Assembly (NCBI RefSeq): GCF_007096885.1
Contig: NZ_VJNO01000010.1
Location: forward strand, 1 to 64,000
Length of the DNA stretch: 64,000 nt
Reading direction: 5' to 3'
From: Streptomyces sp. 130
Lineage (GTDB): Bacteria > Actinomycetota > Actinomycetes > Streptomycetales > Streptomycetaceae
Positions 55,418 through 64,000 of the stretch are shown here, piece by piece (the first letter of the stretch is position 1; each line of letters opens with the position of its first letter). The translations under genes and the position numbers were made by a program. The notes under the pieces were generated by a model that saw nothing but the letters and a program-made list of their open reading frames with translations, was not told the origin of the DNA and searched no databases.

Positions 55418-56227
55418 TCAGGGCGACGGCGAGCGCAGATACGCGGCGGTGTCCGCGTCGGCCGGCAACAGCGTCTCGATGGCCAGCTCCGCCACCGTCA
55501 CGTCCATCGGCGTGTTGAAGGTGGCGATCGAGGCGACGAAGGACAGCACGTGCCCGTCGTGCTCGATGACCAGCGGCAGGGCGAACGGCACCGGCGACGA
55601 GGGCGGTCGCCGGACCTCGCCCCCGTCCGGCCCCGCCGGCAGCGGGTAGCCCGCGACCTCCTCGTACAGCTCGCGCAGCTCCGGCGAACGCAGCAGGGCG
55701 ATCTGGCGCTCCATCTGCGCGAGGAGGTCCGCCCGCCACTCGCGCAGATTCCGGATGCGCGGAGCCAGGCCCTCCGGGTGCAGGGTGAGCCGCATCGCGT
55801 TCAGCGGCGGCGCCAGCAGGTGTTCCGGTACGCCGTCGAGCAGCCGGGTCATCCCCCGATTGGCCGCCACCACCGTGTACGTCCCGTCCACGACGAACGC
55901 CGGATACGGTTCGTAGCCCCGCAGCAGCCGGTCGAGGCCGTCCCGCAGCGCCCCCATCGCCGGGTCGTCGAGCGCGGTCTCCGCGTAGTGCGGGGCGTAA
56001 CCCGCCATCACCAGCAGGGCATTGCGTTCCCGTACCGGCACGTCCAGGTGCTCGGCGAGCCTCAGCACCATCTCCTCGCTGGGGCGCGAGCGCCCCGTTT
56101 CGATGAACGAGATGTGCCGGGCCGAGGAGCCGGCCCGCAGCGCGAGCTCCAGCTGGCTGACCCGGCGCCGCTCCCGCCAGCTGCGCAGCAGCGGCCCTAC
56201 CCCCGTGTCGAGCGCGACAGTTGTCAT
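55418..56227 (-). CDS. XRE-family regulator with MmyB-like ligand domain
   Basis: A 269-residue regulator. The XRE helix-turn-helix is at about 12-66 (RRRVSQLELALRAGSSARHISFIETGRSRPS). From about residue 105 a PAS-like MmyB ligand-binding domain begins (YPAFVVDGTYTVVAANRGMTRLL), known to bind fatty acids in one structure. Such regulators often repress the divergent gene; here that is the pterin dehydratase gene 63 bp away. No lysine in the protein. Confidence 0.9.
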   Translation of the reverse strand: MTTVALDTGVGPLLRSWRERRRVSQLELALRAGSSARHISFIETGRSRPSEEMVLRLAEHLDVPVRERNALLVMAGYAPHYAETALDDPAMGALRDGLDRLLRGYEPYPAFVVDGTYTVVAANRGMTRLLDGVPEHLLAPPLNAMRLTLHPEGLAPRIRNLREWRADLLAQMERQIALLRSPELRELYEEVAGYPLPAGPDGGEVRRPPSSPVPFALPLVIEHDGHVLSFVASIATFNTPMDVTVAELAIETLLPADADTAAYLRSPSP

Positions 56228-56290
56228 ACGGAGACCGTAACGTCACCGGCACCGCCGACCGGCATCGACCACCAGTGAGGGAGCCGCCCC

Positions 56291-56596
56291 ATGCCCGCCG
56301 CACCGCTGTCGCGGAACGAGATCGAGGACCGGCTGCGCGAGCTGCCCGGCTGGACGCTGGAGGGGGACCGGATCGCCCGCACCTACCGGCTGCCCTCGCA
56401 CCTCGCCGCCGCCGCCCTCGCGATGCACGTCGCCGCGATCCAGGACGAGCTGAACCACCACAGCGACCTGACCCTCGGCTACAACACGGTCGCGCTGACC
56501 GTGAACTCCCACGACGCGGGCGGCAAGGTCACCGAGAAGGACCTGGGCCTGGCCGCCCGGGTCGCGGCGGTGGCGCCGGGGCACGGGGCGGAGTAG
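56291..56596 (+). CDS. Pterin-4a-carbinolamine dehydratase
   Basis: A 101-residue PCD/DCoH protein that dehydrates 4a-hydroxytetrahydrobiopterin during recycling of the cofactor of aromatic amino acid hydroxylases. The ELPGWTLEGDRIARTYRL strands, DELNHHSDLTLGYNTVALTVNSHDAGG (His pair and the YN-V-L-T-H motif) and KVTEKDLGLA are diagnostic. No hydroxylase gene is in the window. Divergent from the XRE regulator. Confidence 0.93.
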   Translation: MPAAPLSRNEIEDRLRELPGWTLEGDRIARTYRLPSHLAAAALAMHVAAIQDELNHHSDLTLGYNTVALTVNSHDAGGKVTEKDLGLAARVAAVAPGHGAE

Positions 56597-56606
56597 CCGC
56601 TTTCGC

Positions 56607-57569
56607 TCACACCGAGGACCCGAACCCGGGGTGCGTGGCGAGCCAGCGCGTGTAGCTCTCGCTGCGCTCCACCGCCTGGGCGTACGCCGCCCGGGTGTGA
56701 CCGCTCACCGCTCCGGCCGCCGCCGACGCGGCGGCCGAGCGCGGATGCCAGCCCAGCAGGTGGCGCCAGCTGAGCGGGGCCCCGGCGACCGGGCGCGTCA
56801 CCACGCCCGGTGCCGGCGGGAACGTCGCCCGGCACAGCCCCACCGCACGCCCCACCTGGACGAGATGGACGACGGACGAGGTGTCCGTCTCGTAGACCGA
56901 CACCGGGCGGAACCCCGCCCGCGCGCACGCCGCCACGAAGCAGTCGGCGAAGCAGCCGTCGCCCGGCACGTCCGCCCAGCACTCGTCCGCCAGCTCGGAC
57001 AGCTCCAACTCGGCCCGGGCGGCCAGCGGATGGGTCTCCGGCAGCATCACGAAGACCGGATCGACCCCCACGACCTGCCACTCCAGCCGGTCCGTCTCCG
57101 GCGGGGCGCTCTCGCCGCAGGTCCCGATCAGCGCGAAGTCGAGCCGCCCGTCCACCAGTTGCGAGGCGATCTCGGCCACCGACCAGGAGGTGTACGTGGA
57201 AACCGGCGCCGCCGGGTGCGCGGCGGCCAGCCGGTCCACGAGACCGCCGAGCAGCGGGCCGTGCGTGCCGCCCAGCCGGAACCGCTCCATGGACCCCATC
57301 GCGTTGGCGAACCGGACGGCCTCCTCCTGGAGCTCGCTGACGGCGGGCAGGACGACCCGGGCCCGCTCCAGGACGAGTTCGCCCAGCGGCGTCGCCCGCG
57401 CGCCCGTGTGGTCGCGGTCGAACAGCGGGCCGCCCAGCGCCTTCTCGATCCGCCTCAGCTGCGCGCTGAGCGCGGGCTGCGCGAGGCCCAGCGCGGTGGC
57501 CGCCTTCGTCAGGCTGCCCGTGTCGGCGATGGCACGTACGGTTCGCAGATGGCGCAACTCCAGCTCCAT
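56607..57569 (-). CDS. LysR-family transcriptional regulator
   Basis: A 320-residue LysR protein with winged helix at the N-terminus (LRHLRTVRAIADTGSLTKAATALGLAQPALSAQLRRIE) and an effector domain from about residue 95. The ATG at 57569 is used; a GTG directly before it is equally possible. It ends 10 bases from the stop of the convergent pterin dehydratase gene and diverges from the His-tailed methyltransferase gene, which may be its target. Effector unknown. Confidence 0.92.
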   Translation of the reverse strand: MELELRHLRTVRAIADTGSLTKAATALGLAQPALSAQLRRIEKALGGPLFDRDHTGARATPLGELVLERARVVLPAVSELQEEAVRFANAMGSMERFRLGGTHGPLLGGLVDRLAAAHPAAPVSTYTSWSVAEIASQLVDGRLDFALIGTCGESAPPETDRLEWQVVGVDPVFVMLPETHPLAARAELELSELADECWADVPGDGCFADCFVAACARAGFRPVSVYETDTSSVVHLVQVGRAVGLCRATFPPAPGVVTRPVAGAPLSWRHLLGWHPRSAAASAAAGAVSGHTRAAYAQAVERSESYTRWLATHPGFGSSV

Positions 57570-57776
57570 CACCGCACGTTATGACCCCCGTGGCCGCACG
57601 GCAATACGTCGTTGGTACAGACCTCTGGCCCGTTCCCTGCGAGCGGCGGCCGGGGCCCGGAGTCTCCTCCCGGTACCGGATCGCGATCAGGGGGCAACGG
57701 ACTGCGACGAGACCGGCGGCTTGCCGGAACGGCAAGGATGTTTGCCTCGGGGGCGGGCCTTGGTGACCCTGGTGCC

Positions 57777-58712
57777 ATGAGCAACCACTCCGGCCACGGC
57801 CATCACCACGACGGCCACCACAGCCTGCACCACGAGCCCTCCGCGCACGGGCACCACCACGGCGGGTCCGAACCCGACTGGGACGTCATGGCCCCGCTCC
57901 TGGAGCGCAACGCCGAGCTCAGCAGCGCGCAGTACACCGAGGCGGCCCGCTGGATCGCCGCCCTGCCCACCGCCCCGGAGGTCCGCCGGGTCCTCGACGT
58001 CGGTGCCGGCCCCGGCGTCGTCGCCTGCCTGCTCGCCGAGGTCTTCCCGGACGCCGAGGTCGTCGCCGTCGACGGCACCCCCGCCCTCCTGGAGCGCACC
58101 CGGGACCGGGCGCGCCGGCTCGGGCTGGACGGCCGCGTCACCACCCTGCACGCCACCCTCCCCGAAGAGCTCTCCGCCCTCGGCGAGGCCGACCTGATCT
58201 GGGCCGGCAACACCCTGCACCACATGGGCGACCAGCGCGCCGTGCTCGCCGGATTCGGCGGGCTGCTGCGCCCCGGCGGCACCGTCGCCCTGGTCGAGGG
58301 CGGGCTCCAGCCCCGGCAGCTCCCGCGCGACCTGGGCTTCGGCAGGCCCGGCCTGGAAGCCCGGATGGAGGCCGCCGAGGCGGAACTCTTCCAGGAGATG
58401 CGCGCGGAGCTGCCCGACGCCCGGCGCGAGGTCGAGAACTGGGCGGCCCTCTTCGACGCCGCCGGGCTCACCCCGCAGGGCACCCGCAGCTTCCTGCTCG
58501 ACCTGCCCGCACCCCTGGGCGACGCGGCCCGGGAACAGGTCGTCGCGGACTTCACCCGCCGCCGCGAGGGGCTGCGCGACCACCTCGGCGCCGACGACAA
58601 CGCGGTGCTCGACCGGCTCCTCGACCCCGGGGACCCGGCATCCCTGCACCGCCGCCCGGACGTCTTCCTGCTCCTGGCCCGCACCCTCCACCTGGGCCGG
58701 CGCGACGCCTGA
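57777..58712 (+). CDS. Class I methyltransferase with His-rich N-terminal tail
   Basis: A 311-residue protein. The first 36 residues are a polar tail very rich in His (GHGHHHDGHH, GHHHGG), followed by a Rossmann methyltransferase: VLDVGAGPGVVACLLAE (motif I), VVAVDGTPALLERT (II), ADLIWAGNTLHHMGD and LLRPGGTVALVEGG (III). The tail could bind Zn, Ni or Cu, making activity or localisation metal-sensitive; that is inference. Substrate unknown. No lysine. Diverges from a LysR gene. Confidence 0.85.
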   Translation: MSNHSGHGHHHDGHHSLHHEPSAHGHHHGGSEPDWDVMAPLLERNAELSSAQYTEAARWIAALPTAPEVRRVLDVGAGPGVVACLLAEVFPDAEVVAVDGTPALLERTRDRARRLGLDGRVTTLHATLPEELSALGEADLIWAGNTLHHMGDQRAVLAGFGGLLRPGGTVALVEGGLQPRQLPRDLGFGRPGLEARMEAAEAELFQEMRAELPDARREVENWAALFDAAGLTPQGTRSFLLDLPAPLGDAAREQVVADFTRRREGLRDHLGADDNAVLDRLLDPGDPASLHRRPDVFLLLARTLHLGRRDA

Positions 58713-58728
58713 GCCGGTCCCAGGACGA

Positions 58729-58774
58729 CGCAACCGCCGCCCCCGCTCGCACAGGAGCGGGGGCGGCGGTTGCG
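58729..58774. terminator. Strong bidirectional terminator
   Basis: A perfect 20-bp stem (58729-58748 with 58755-58774) with 6-base loop between convergent genes. Confidence 0.92.
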
Positions 58775-58788
58775 CGGGAGCGAGGCGG

Positions 58789-59625
58789 TCAGGCGCCGGC
58801 GTTGAACTCGCCCGGGTTCGGGCCGAGCCGCTTGCCCTCGTCCAGCGCCGCGAAGGCGGCCAGGTCGTCGGCGTCCAGTTCAAAGTCGAACACGTCGATG
58901 TTCTCCGCGATCCGCGACGGCGTCACGGACTTCGGGATCACCACGTTGCCCGTCTGGAGGTGCCAGCGCAGCACCGCCTGGGCGGGCGTGCGGTTGTGCT
59001 TGCGGGCGACCGCGAGGACCGTCGGGACCTCCAGGAGGCCCTTGCCGGAACCGAGCGGCGACCACGCCTCGGTGAGGATGCCGTGCTTGGCGTGCAGGGC
59101 ACGGGACTCGGCCTGCTGGAGCTGCGGGTGCAGCTCGATCTGATTGAGCGCCGGCACCACGGAGGTCTCACCGAGCAGCCGCTCCAGGTGCTCCGGGAGG
59201 AAGTTCGACACCCCGATGGCCTTCGCGCGGCCGTCGGCGTAGATCTTCTCGAACGCCCGGTAGGTGTCGACGTACGCGTCCTTGGCCGGCACCGGCCAGT
59301 GGATCAGATACAGGTCGACGTAGTCGAGGCCCAGCTTCTCCAGCGAGGCGTCGAAGGCGCGCAGCGTCGCGTCGTAGCCCTGCTCGGTGTTCCACAGCTT
59401 GGTGGTCACGAACAGCTCGTCGCGGGCGACGCCCGAGGCGGCGATGGCCTTGCCCGTGCCCGCCTCGTTCTGGTAGATCGCGGCGGTGTCGATGCTGCGG
59501 TACCCGGACTCGATGGCGGTGGCGACCGCCTTCGCCGCCTCGTCGTCCGGCACCTGCCAGACTCCGAACCCGAGCTGGGGCATCTCGACGCCGTTGTTGA
59601 GGGTGAGGGAGGGGACCTGGCTCAC
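58789..59625 (-). CDS. Aldo-keto reductase, AKR5-like
   Basis: A 278-residue aldo-keto reductase of the 2,5-diketo-gluconate reductase type. Catalytic residues D46, Y51, K76 and H109 are visible in YRSIDTAAIYQNE, TTKLW and YLIHWP; VVIPKSVTPSRI is the NADPH phosphate site. Likely reduction of aldehydes or ketones; substrate unknown. GTG start at 59625 has only a weak ribosome site. The gene is 92 bases downstream of the acyl-CoA synthetase gene on the same strand. Confidence 0.92.
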   Translation of the reverse strand: MSQVPSLTLNNGVEMPQLGFGVWQVPDDEAAKAVATAIESGYRSIDTAAIYQNEAGTGKAIAASGVARDELFVTTKLWNTEQGYDATLRAFDASLEKLGLDYVDLYLIHWPVPAKDAYVDTYRAFEKIYADGRAKAIGVSNFLPEHLERLLGETSVVPALNQIELHPQLQQAESRALHAKHGILTEAWSPLGSGKGLLEVPTVLAVARKHNRTPAQAVLRWHLQTGNVVIPKSVTPSRIAENIDVFDFELDADDLAAFAALDEGKRLGPNPGEFNAGA

Positions 59626-59717
59626 GAGCTGAGGATCCTAACGTTGAGGGGTCTGACTCCCAGGATCAACGATCAAGGACGCCCACGCATTCCCGCCCGC
59701 GCCGATCCGTTCCGCGC

Positions 59718-61541
59718 TCAGCGGTACAGCGCGTCCACCTCGGCCTCGTAGGCCGCCTCGATCGCCTTGCGCTTCAGCTTCAGCGACGGGGTGAGCAGTC
59801 CGTGCTGCTCGCTGAACTGGTGGGCCAGGATGCGGAAGGTACGGATGGACTCCGCCTGCGAGACCGCGGTGTTCGCCGCCACCACCGCCCGGCGCACCTC
59901 CATCTCCAGGCCGGGATCGCGGACCAGCTCGCCCGGGGTCAGCGTTGGCCGCCCCTGCATGGCCAGCCAGTGCTCCACGGCCTCCTGGTCCACGGTGACC
60001 AGCGCCGCCACATAGGGCCGGTCGTTGCCGACGACGATGCACTGCGCCACCAGCGGATGCGCCCGCACCCGCTCCTCCAGGGCCGTCGGCGACACGCTCT
60101 TGCCGCCGGACGTCACCAGGATCTCCTTCTTCCGCCCGGTGATCGTCAGATAGCCGTCCTCGTCCAGCGCCCCCAGGTCCCCGGTGGCCAGCCAGCCGTC
60201 GTTGAGCACCGCGTCGCTCGCCTTCGGGTCGCCGAGGTACCCGCCGAAGACATGGGCGCCGTGCACCCACACCTCCCCGTCCTGTGCGATGTGCACCGTG
60301 CTGCCTGGGATCGGCTGCCCGACCGTGCCGTACCGGGTGCGCTCCGGCGGATTGGCGGTGGCCGCGGCCGTCGTCTCGGTCAGCCCGTACCCCTCGTACA
60401 CCGTCACCCCGGCGCCCGCGAAGAACAGCCCGAGCCGGCGCTCCATGCCGGAGCCGCCCGACATGGCGTGCCGGATACGGCCGCCCATCGCCTCGCGGAC
60501 CTTCTTGTACACGACCTTGTCGAAGAACTGGTGCTGCATCCGCAGCCCGGCCGAAGGCCCCGGGCCGGTGCCGAAGGACCGGGCCTCCATCGCCTCCGCG
60601 TACTTCACCGCGATGTCGACCGCCTTGTCGAACGGGCCCGCCCTGCCCTCCGCCTCCGCCTTGCGCCGGGCCGCGTTGAAGACCTTCTCGAAGATGTACG
60701 GCACCGCCAGGATGAACGTCGGCCGGAAGGAGACCAGGTCCGGCATCAGGGCCTTCGCGGACAGTTCCGGCTGGTGCCCCAGCTTCACCCGGCCCCGGAT
60801 CGCGGTGACCTCCACCATCCGCCCGAAGACGTGCGCCAGCGGGAGGAAGAGCAGCGTCACCGCCTCGTCGTCCGGTCTGGAGTGGAAGACCGGCTCCCAG
60901 CGCGAGGCCATGGTGTCCGCCTCGAACATGAAGTTGGCGTGCGTGAGGACGCAGCCCTTGGGGCGGCCGGTGGTGCCCGAGGTGTAGATGACGGTCGCCA
61001 CCGACTCCGGGGTCACCGCCCGCCGGTGCCGGTGCACCACCTCGTCCTCGACGTGCGCACCCGCCTCGACCAGCTCCGCCACCGCGCCGGCGTCCAGCTG
61101 CCACAGCCGCTTCAGCCGGGGCAGCCGGTCGATGACCGAGGCCACCGTCATCGCGTGGTCCTCGTGCTCCACCAGCACCGCCGACACCTCGGCGTCGTGC
61201 AGCATCCACAGCACCTGCTCGGCGGAGGACGTCGGGTAGACCGGCACCGACTGGGCGCCCACCGCCCACAGCGCGAAGTCGAACACGGTCCACTCGTAGC
61301 GCGTACGCGACATCAGGGCGACCCTGTCGCCGAACCGCACCCCGTGCGCGATCAGCCCCTTGGCCAGCGCCAGCACCTCGTCACGGAAGGCGGCGGACGT
61401 CACGTCCTGCCAGTTCCCGTCCGCGTCCTTCCGGCCGAGCGCCACCCGGTGCGGCTCCGTGTCGGCGTGGTCGAACACGACGTCGGCGAGGCCGCCCACG
61501 AGGGGCGCGGCCGCCATGGGTGGGACAGTGAACTCGCGCAA
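59718..61541 (-). CDS. Long-chain fatty acid-CoA ligase
   Basis: A 607-residue ANL-superfamily enzyme that activates long-chain fatty acids to acyl-CoA via acyl-AMP. VIYTSGTTGRPKGC is the P-loop, YGLTETTAAAT the A5 motif, WLATGDLGALDEDGYL the A7 motif and GRKKEILVTSGGKSVSP the hinge, with the catalytic Lys near the end in SLKLKRKAIE. TTG at 61541 is chosen: AAGGAG stands 7 bases upstream, and the REFTVP start matches the family. Promoter contains a palindrome that suggests repression. Peripheral membrane association is usual for the family. Confidence 0.94.
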   Translation of the reverse strand: MREFTVPPMAAAPLVGGLADVVFDHADTEPHRVALGRKDADGNWQDVTSAAFRDEVLALAKGLIAHGVRFGDRVALMSRTRYEWTVFDFALWAVGAQSVPVYPTSSAEQVLWMLHDAEVSAVLVEHEDHAMTVASVIDRLPRLKRLWQLDAGAVAELVEAGAHVEDEVVHRHRRAVTPESVATVIYTSGTTGRPKGCVLTHANFMFEADTMASRWEPVFHSRPDDEAVTLLFLPLAHVFGRMVEVTAIRGRVKLGHQPELSAKALMPDLVSFRPTFILAVPYIFEKVFNAARRKAEAEGRAGPFDKAVDIAVKYAEAMEARSFGTGPGPSAGLRMQHQFFDKVVYKKVREAMGGRIRHAMSGGSGMERRLGLFFAGAGVTVYEGYGLTETTAAATANPPERTRYGTVGQPIPGSTVHIAQDGEVWVHGAHVFGGYLGDPKASDAVLNDGWLATGDLGALDEDGYLTITGRKKEILVTSGGKSVSPTALEERVRAHPLVAQCIVVGNDRPYVAALVTVDQEAVEHWLAMQGRPTLTPGELVRDPGLEMEVRRAVVAANTAVSQAESIRTFRILAHQFSEQHGLLTPSLKLKRKAIEAAYEAEVDALYR

Positions 61542-61970
61542 TGACCTGCTCCTTGGGGTGCTCCGCACAGCGCCGCGACGCTACCCCAAGGGGCCTTGGG
61601 GCGGGAGGGTCCAAAGCGGTCCCCACCACTTGGCATCCGCACAGGTCAGGGGCCGAAATCCGGCCAGATGGGCAAGGCTCGGGCGTGCTTGGGACCGCGG
61701 GGTAAGCGGCTCGCACGGGAATCTCCACCGAATCTGTACGCCGCGATCACTGCCGGTGTGGGCGGTTGTGTCCCGCTTCGGGCGGTGTGAGGGGATCGGT
61801 CCGCCCGATACCGGCCCTCGCGTCCCGTGCGTCCTTCCCGGCCCGGCGCCCCGTCATGCCTGCTCACCCCGATGGTGAGGGCGGTAACGGCCCGACGCTC
61901 GCATTTCCCGATCGCGGCCCCCCGCGCGCAGGATGGGTCCGGGCACGACACGACCCGAACGGAAGAACAC
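61542..61970. other. 429-bp divergent intergenic region
   Basis: No gene is supported. The left part holds the acyl-CoA synthetase promoter with its 18-bp palindrome. A small CTCACC/GGTGAG hairpin lies at about 61863-61879. The rest shows no structure I can assign; the promoter of the BASS transporter gene must be here but is not obvious. Confidence 0.55.
61578..61601 (-). promoter_or_regulatory. -10 element and palindromic operator of the acyl-CoA synthetase gene
   Basis: On the minus strand TAGCGT (61578-61583) is a -10 element about 37 bases before the TTG start. It abuts an 18-bp palindrome, CCCCAAGG-CC-CCTTGGGG (61584-61601), which would occupy the spacer and -35 region, an ideal repressor site. 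Confidence 0.55.
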
Positions 61971-62990
61971 GTGAAACACCTGAGCCGCCGCATACCGAAG
62001 CCGCCGTCCTGGCTGCCGGCCGACCCGTACATAGCGGCGCTGATCGGCACGGTCGTCCTCGCGGCGCTGCTTCCGGCCTCGGGCCCGGCCGCCGAGGTGG
62101 CCGGCGGGGCCTCCACGGGCGCGGTCGCGCTCCTCTTCTGCCTGTACGGGGCGCGCCTGTCGACGGCCGAGGCACTGGACGGGCTGCGGCACTGGCGGCT
62201 CCACCTCACGGTGCTGGCCTGTACCTTCGTCGTCTTCCCCGTCCTGGGCCTGGCGAGCGCGGGACTCGTGCCGTATGTCCTGTCACCGCAGCTGCAGAGC
62301 GGCTTCCTCTTCCTGTGCCTCGTCCCCTCGACCATCCAGTCGTCGATCGCCTTCACCTCGACCGCCCGGGGCAACGTGCCCGCCGCGATCTGCGCGGGTT
62401 CCTTCTCCTCGATCGCCGGGATCTTCCTCACCCCGCTCCTCGCCGCCGCGCTGCTGGGCGGCAGCGGCGGCGGATTCTCCGGTGACGCCCTGCTGAAGAT
62501 CGGCGTCCAGCTGCTGGCACCGTTCGCCGCGGGGCAGCTGCTGCGCCGGCGCGTCGGAGGGTTCGTCGCCCGGCACCGCAAGGTCCTCGGCCTGGTCGAC
62601 CGCGGCTCGATCCTGCTCGTCGTCTACACCGCGTTCAGCGAGGGCATGGTCGCCGGCATCTGGCACCAGGTCACCCCGGCCCGGCTCGGCGCGCTCCTCG
62701 CGGCCGAGGCGGTCCTGCTCGCGCTGATGCTCACGGTGACCTGGTACGGCGCGAAGCGCCTCGGCTTCGGCCGGGCCGACCGCGTCGCGATCCAGTTCGC
62801 CGGCTCGAAGAAGAGCCTGGCCTCCGGGCTGCCCATGGCCAGCGTCCTCTTCGGCGCGCAGGCGAGCCTGGCGGTGCTGCCGCTGATGCTCTTCCACCAG
62901 ATGCAGCTGATGGTCTGCGCGGTGATCGCCGGACGGCGCGCCCGTGACGCTCAGGCGGAGGCGTCGCCGGAGGCCGTACCGGTGGGCTGA
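61971..62990 (+). CDS. Bile acid:sodium symporter-family (SLC10A7/YfeH-like) transporter
   Basis: A 339-residue membrane protein with about ten helices. [22 protein letters not shown] and [16 protein letters not shown] are the crossover motifs of the BASS fold in its SLC10A7-like branch. It is likely an ion-coupled transporter of organic anions; substrate unknown. The GTG at 61971 has GGAAG 7 bases upstream. The last 40 bases overlap the convergent fdhD gene. Confidence 0.9.
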   Translation: MKHLSRRIPKPPSWLPADPYIAALIGTVVLAALLPASGPAAEVAGGASTGAVALLFCLYGARLSTAEALDGLRHWRLHLTVLACTFVVFPVLGLASAGLVPYVLSPQLQSGFLFLCLVPSTIQSSIAFTSTARGNVPAAICAGSFSSIAGIFLTPLLAAALLGGSGGGFSGDALLKIGVQLLAPFAAGQLLRRRVGGFVARHRKVLGLVDRGSILLVVYTAFSEGMVAGIWHQVTPARLGALLAAEAVLLALMLTVTWYGAKRLGFGRADRVAIQFAGSKKSLASGLPMASVLFGAQASLAVLPLMLFHQMQLMVCAVIAGRRARDAQAEASPEAVPVG

Positions 62991-63823
62991 CCCGCCTCCA
63001 GCGCGATGCGGTGCTCTCCCGCGTACACGTTCATCGAGGGCCCCCGCAGGAAGCCGACCAGGGTCAGGCCCGTCTCGGCGGCCAGGTCGACGGCGAGGGA
63101 GGAGGGCGCCGAGACGGCCGCCAGCACGGGGATGCCGGCCATCACCGCCTTCTGCGCCAGCTCGAACGAGGCCCGCCCCGACACCAGCAGGACCGACCGG
63201 GACAGCGGGAGCCGCCCGTCGGTCAGCGCCCGGCCCACCAGCTTGTCGACCGCGTTGTGCCGCCCCACGTCCTCCCGTACGTCCATCAGCTCGCCGGTCT
63301 CCGAGAACAGCGCCGCCGCGTGCAGGCCGCCGGTCCGGTCGAAGACCCGCTGGGCCGCCCGCAGCCGGTCCGGCAGTCCGGCCAGCAGCGAGGGGGCCAG
63401 CAGCAGCGGGGGAGCGTCGGCGACGGGGTGCCGGGTCGTGGTGCGCACGGCGTCCAGGCTGGCCTTGCCGCACAGCCCGCACGACGACGTGGTGTAGACG
63501 TTGCGCTCCAGCGTGAGGTCGGGGACCTCGACGCCCGGCGCGAGCCCGACGTCCACCACGTTGTACGTGTTGACCCCTTCCGCGGTCGCGCCCGCGCAGT
63601 ACACGATCGACCGCACATCGCCCCGGTCGCCGATCACGCCCTCGCTGACCAGGAAGCCCGCCGCCAGCGCGAAGTCGTCGCCCGGGGTGCGCATGGTGAT
63701 GGCCAGCGGCTTCCCGTTCAGCCGGATCTCCAGGGGCTCCTCGGCGACCAGGGTGTCGGGGCGGGAGGAGACGGCCCCGTCCCGGATGCGGATGGTGCGG
63801 CGGCGCTCGGTGACCCGTCCCAT
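62951..63823 (-). CDS. fdhD: Formate dehydrogenase accessory sulfurtransferase
   Basis: FdhD moves sulfur from IscS to the molybdenum cofactor of formate dehydrogenase. The 290-residue protein has [31 protein letters not shown], the active-site [10 protein letters not shown] with its CxxC pair, and [16 protein letters not shown], all diagnostic. The ATG at 63823 is chosen. No formate dehydrogenase gene is within the window. The 3' end overlaps the convergent BASS transporter gene by 40 bases. Confidence 0.94.
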   Translation of the reverse strand: MGRVTERRRTIRIRDGAVSSRPDTLVAEEPLEIRLNGKPLAITMRTPGDDFALAAGFLVSEGVIGDRGDVRSIVYCAGATAEGVNTYNVVDVGLAPGVEVPDLTLERNVYTTSSCGLCGKASLDAVRTTTRHPVADAPPLLLAPSLLAGLPDRLRAAQRVFDRTGGLHAAALFSETGELMDVREDVGRHNAVDKLVGRALTDGRLPLSRSVLLVSGRASFELAQKAVMAGIPVLAAVSAPSSLAVDLAAETGLTLVGFLRGPSMNVYAGEHRIALEAGQPTGTASGDASA

Positions 63824-64000
63824 GACCGTTGAACCCGTGTTTCCGTGTGTGAGGTGGGGATGAGGGCGCACCGGCGGTGCACCCGACGCTGCCATTGTCC
63901 TGCACCTCCGGGGCGGTGCCGCAACGGGAGGGGCGGGTCCCCGGCCACCGGCGGGTGGTGCCGAGCCCTCCAAGCCGGGGCCGGTAATCCTGTGGGATCA

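Noticed and set aside
51738-56303. 1521-codon minus-strand frame covering the repeat gene, secDF and the XRE gene
   Set aside because: It spans three supported genes and ends in Gly/Arg repeats that mirror the minisatellite. Long antisense frames are expected at this GC content.
61646-62581. Minus-strand frame in the acyl-CoA synthetase/BASS gap
   Set aside because: Mostly antisense to the BASS transporter gene, Ser/Arg-rich and without a ribosome site or domain.

Overview
The window looks like a chromosomal segment of a Streptomyces species or a close actinomycete. GC content is very high, with third codon positions almost always G or C. GTG and TTG starts are common and arginine is strongly preferred over lysine. 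The gene set includes a dedicated ethylmalonyl-CoA operon, SpoIIE-type multidomain phosphatases, LigA, a fused SecDF, a Rv2578c-type radical SAM protein and many one-gene regulators. I see no rRNA, tRNA, CRISPR array, transposase, integrase or biosynthetic gene cluster. The first 124 bases contain only G and C in long C runs and may be a sequence-quality or contig-edge artefact.

Layout. 0.1-2.5 kb: a secreted beta-helix carbohydrate-active enzyme. 2.7-4.2 kb: phosphatidylethanolamine synthesis (psd, pssA). 4.4-10.5 kb: a tight five-gene minus-strand operon (ccr, ecm, CoA-ester lyase, MaoC hydratase, acyl-CoA dehydrogenase) that supplies nearly the whole ethylmalonyl-CoA route for acetyl-CoA assimilation. 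10.9-14.5 kb: a GNAT, a TetR regulator and a tandem 3-hydroxyacyl-CoA dehydrogenase that may feed or control that route. 14.8-24.9 kb: a HEAT protein, a secreted tripeptidyl aminopeptidase, a radical SAM protein with a likely SOS box, an SRPBCC protein, an MFS exporter with extra beta-sandwich repeats, a PAS-GAF-SpoIIE-HATPase protein and a methyltransferase. 24.9-26.9 kb: a LysR/aldo-keto reductase divergent pair. 27.0-32.2 kb: a four-peptidase operon (M55, M20, S9, S66) suited to D-amino-acid and cell-wall peptide turnover.

32.3-41.9 kb holds mostly single genes: LapA-like, GNAT, a human-type transketolase, DUF6204, DUF5107, a TmrB-like ATPase, VOC, a methyltransferase, a PAP2-diacylglycerol kinase fusion and IclR. 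42.0-46.5 kb: a lysine-free aminotransferase homologue, two metallo-beta-lactamase-fold proteins, a DedA protein and a small protein resembling a worn serine-recombinase domain. 46.6-50.8 kb: a membrane phosphodiesterase and LigA. 51.0-55.4 kb: a short actin-like (MreB-related) gene translationally coupled to an exported protein built on a 33-bp minisatellite, followed by secDF. 55.4-63.8 kb: XRE and LysR regulators, pterin dehydratase, a His-tailed methyltransferase, an aldo-keto reductase, a long-chain acyl-CoA synthetase with a palindrome in its promoter, a BASS transporter and fdhD.

The clearest metabolic theme is C2/acyl-CoA metabolism: the ethylmalonyl-CoA operon, hydroxyacyl-CoA dehydrogenase and acyl-CoA synthetase. 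The features most worth follow-up are the actin-like/repeat protein/SecDF block, the PLP-fold protein without any lysine, the SOS-box radical SAM gene and the palindromes at the ccr, fadB-like and acyl-CoA synthetase promoters. All functional names rest on reading motifs by eye; no database search was run.
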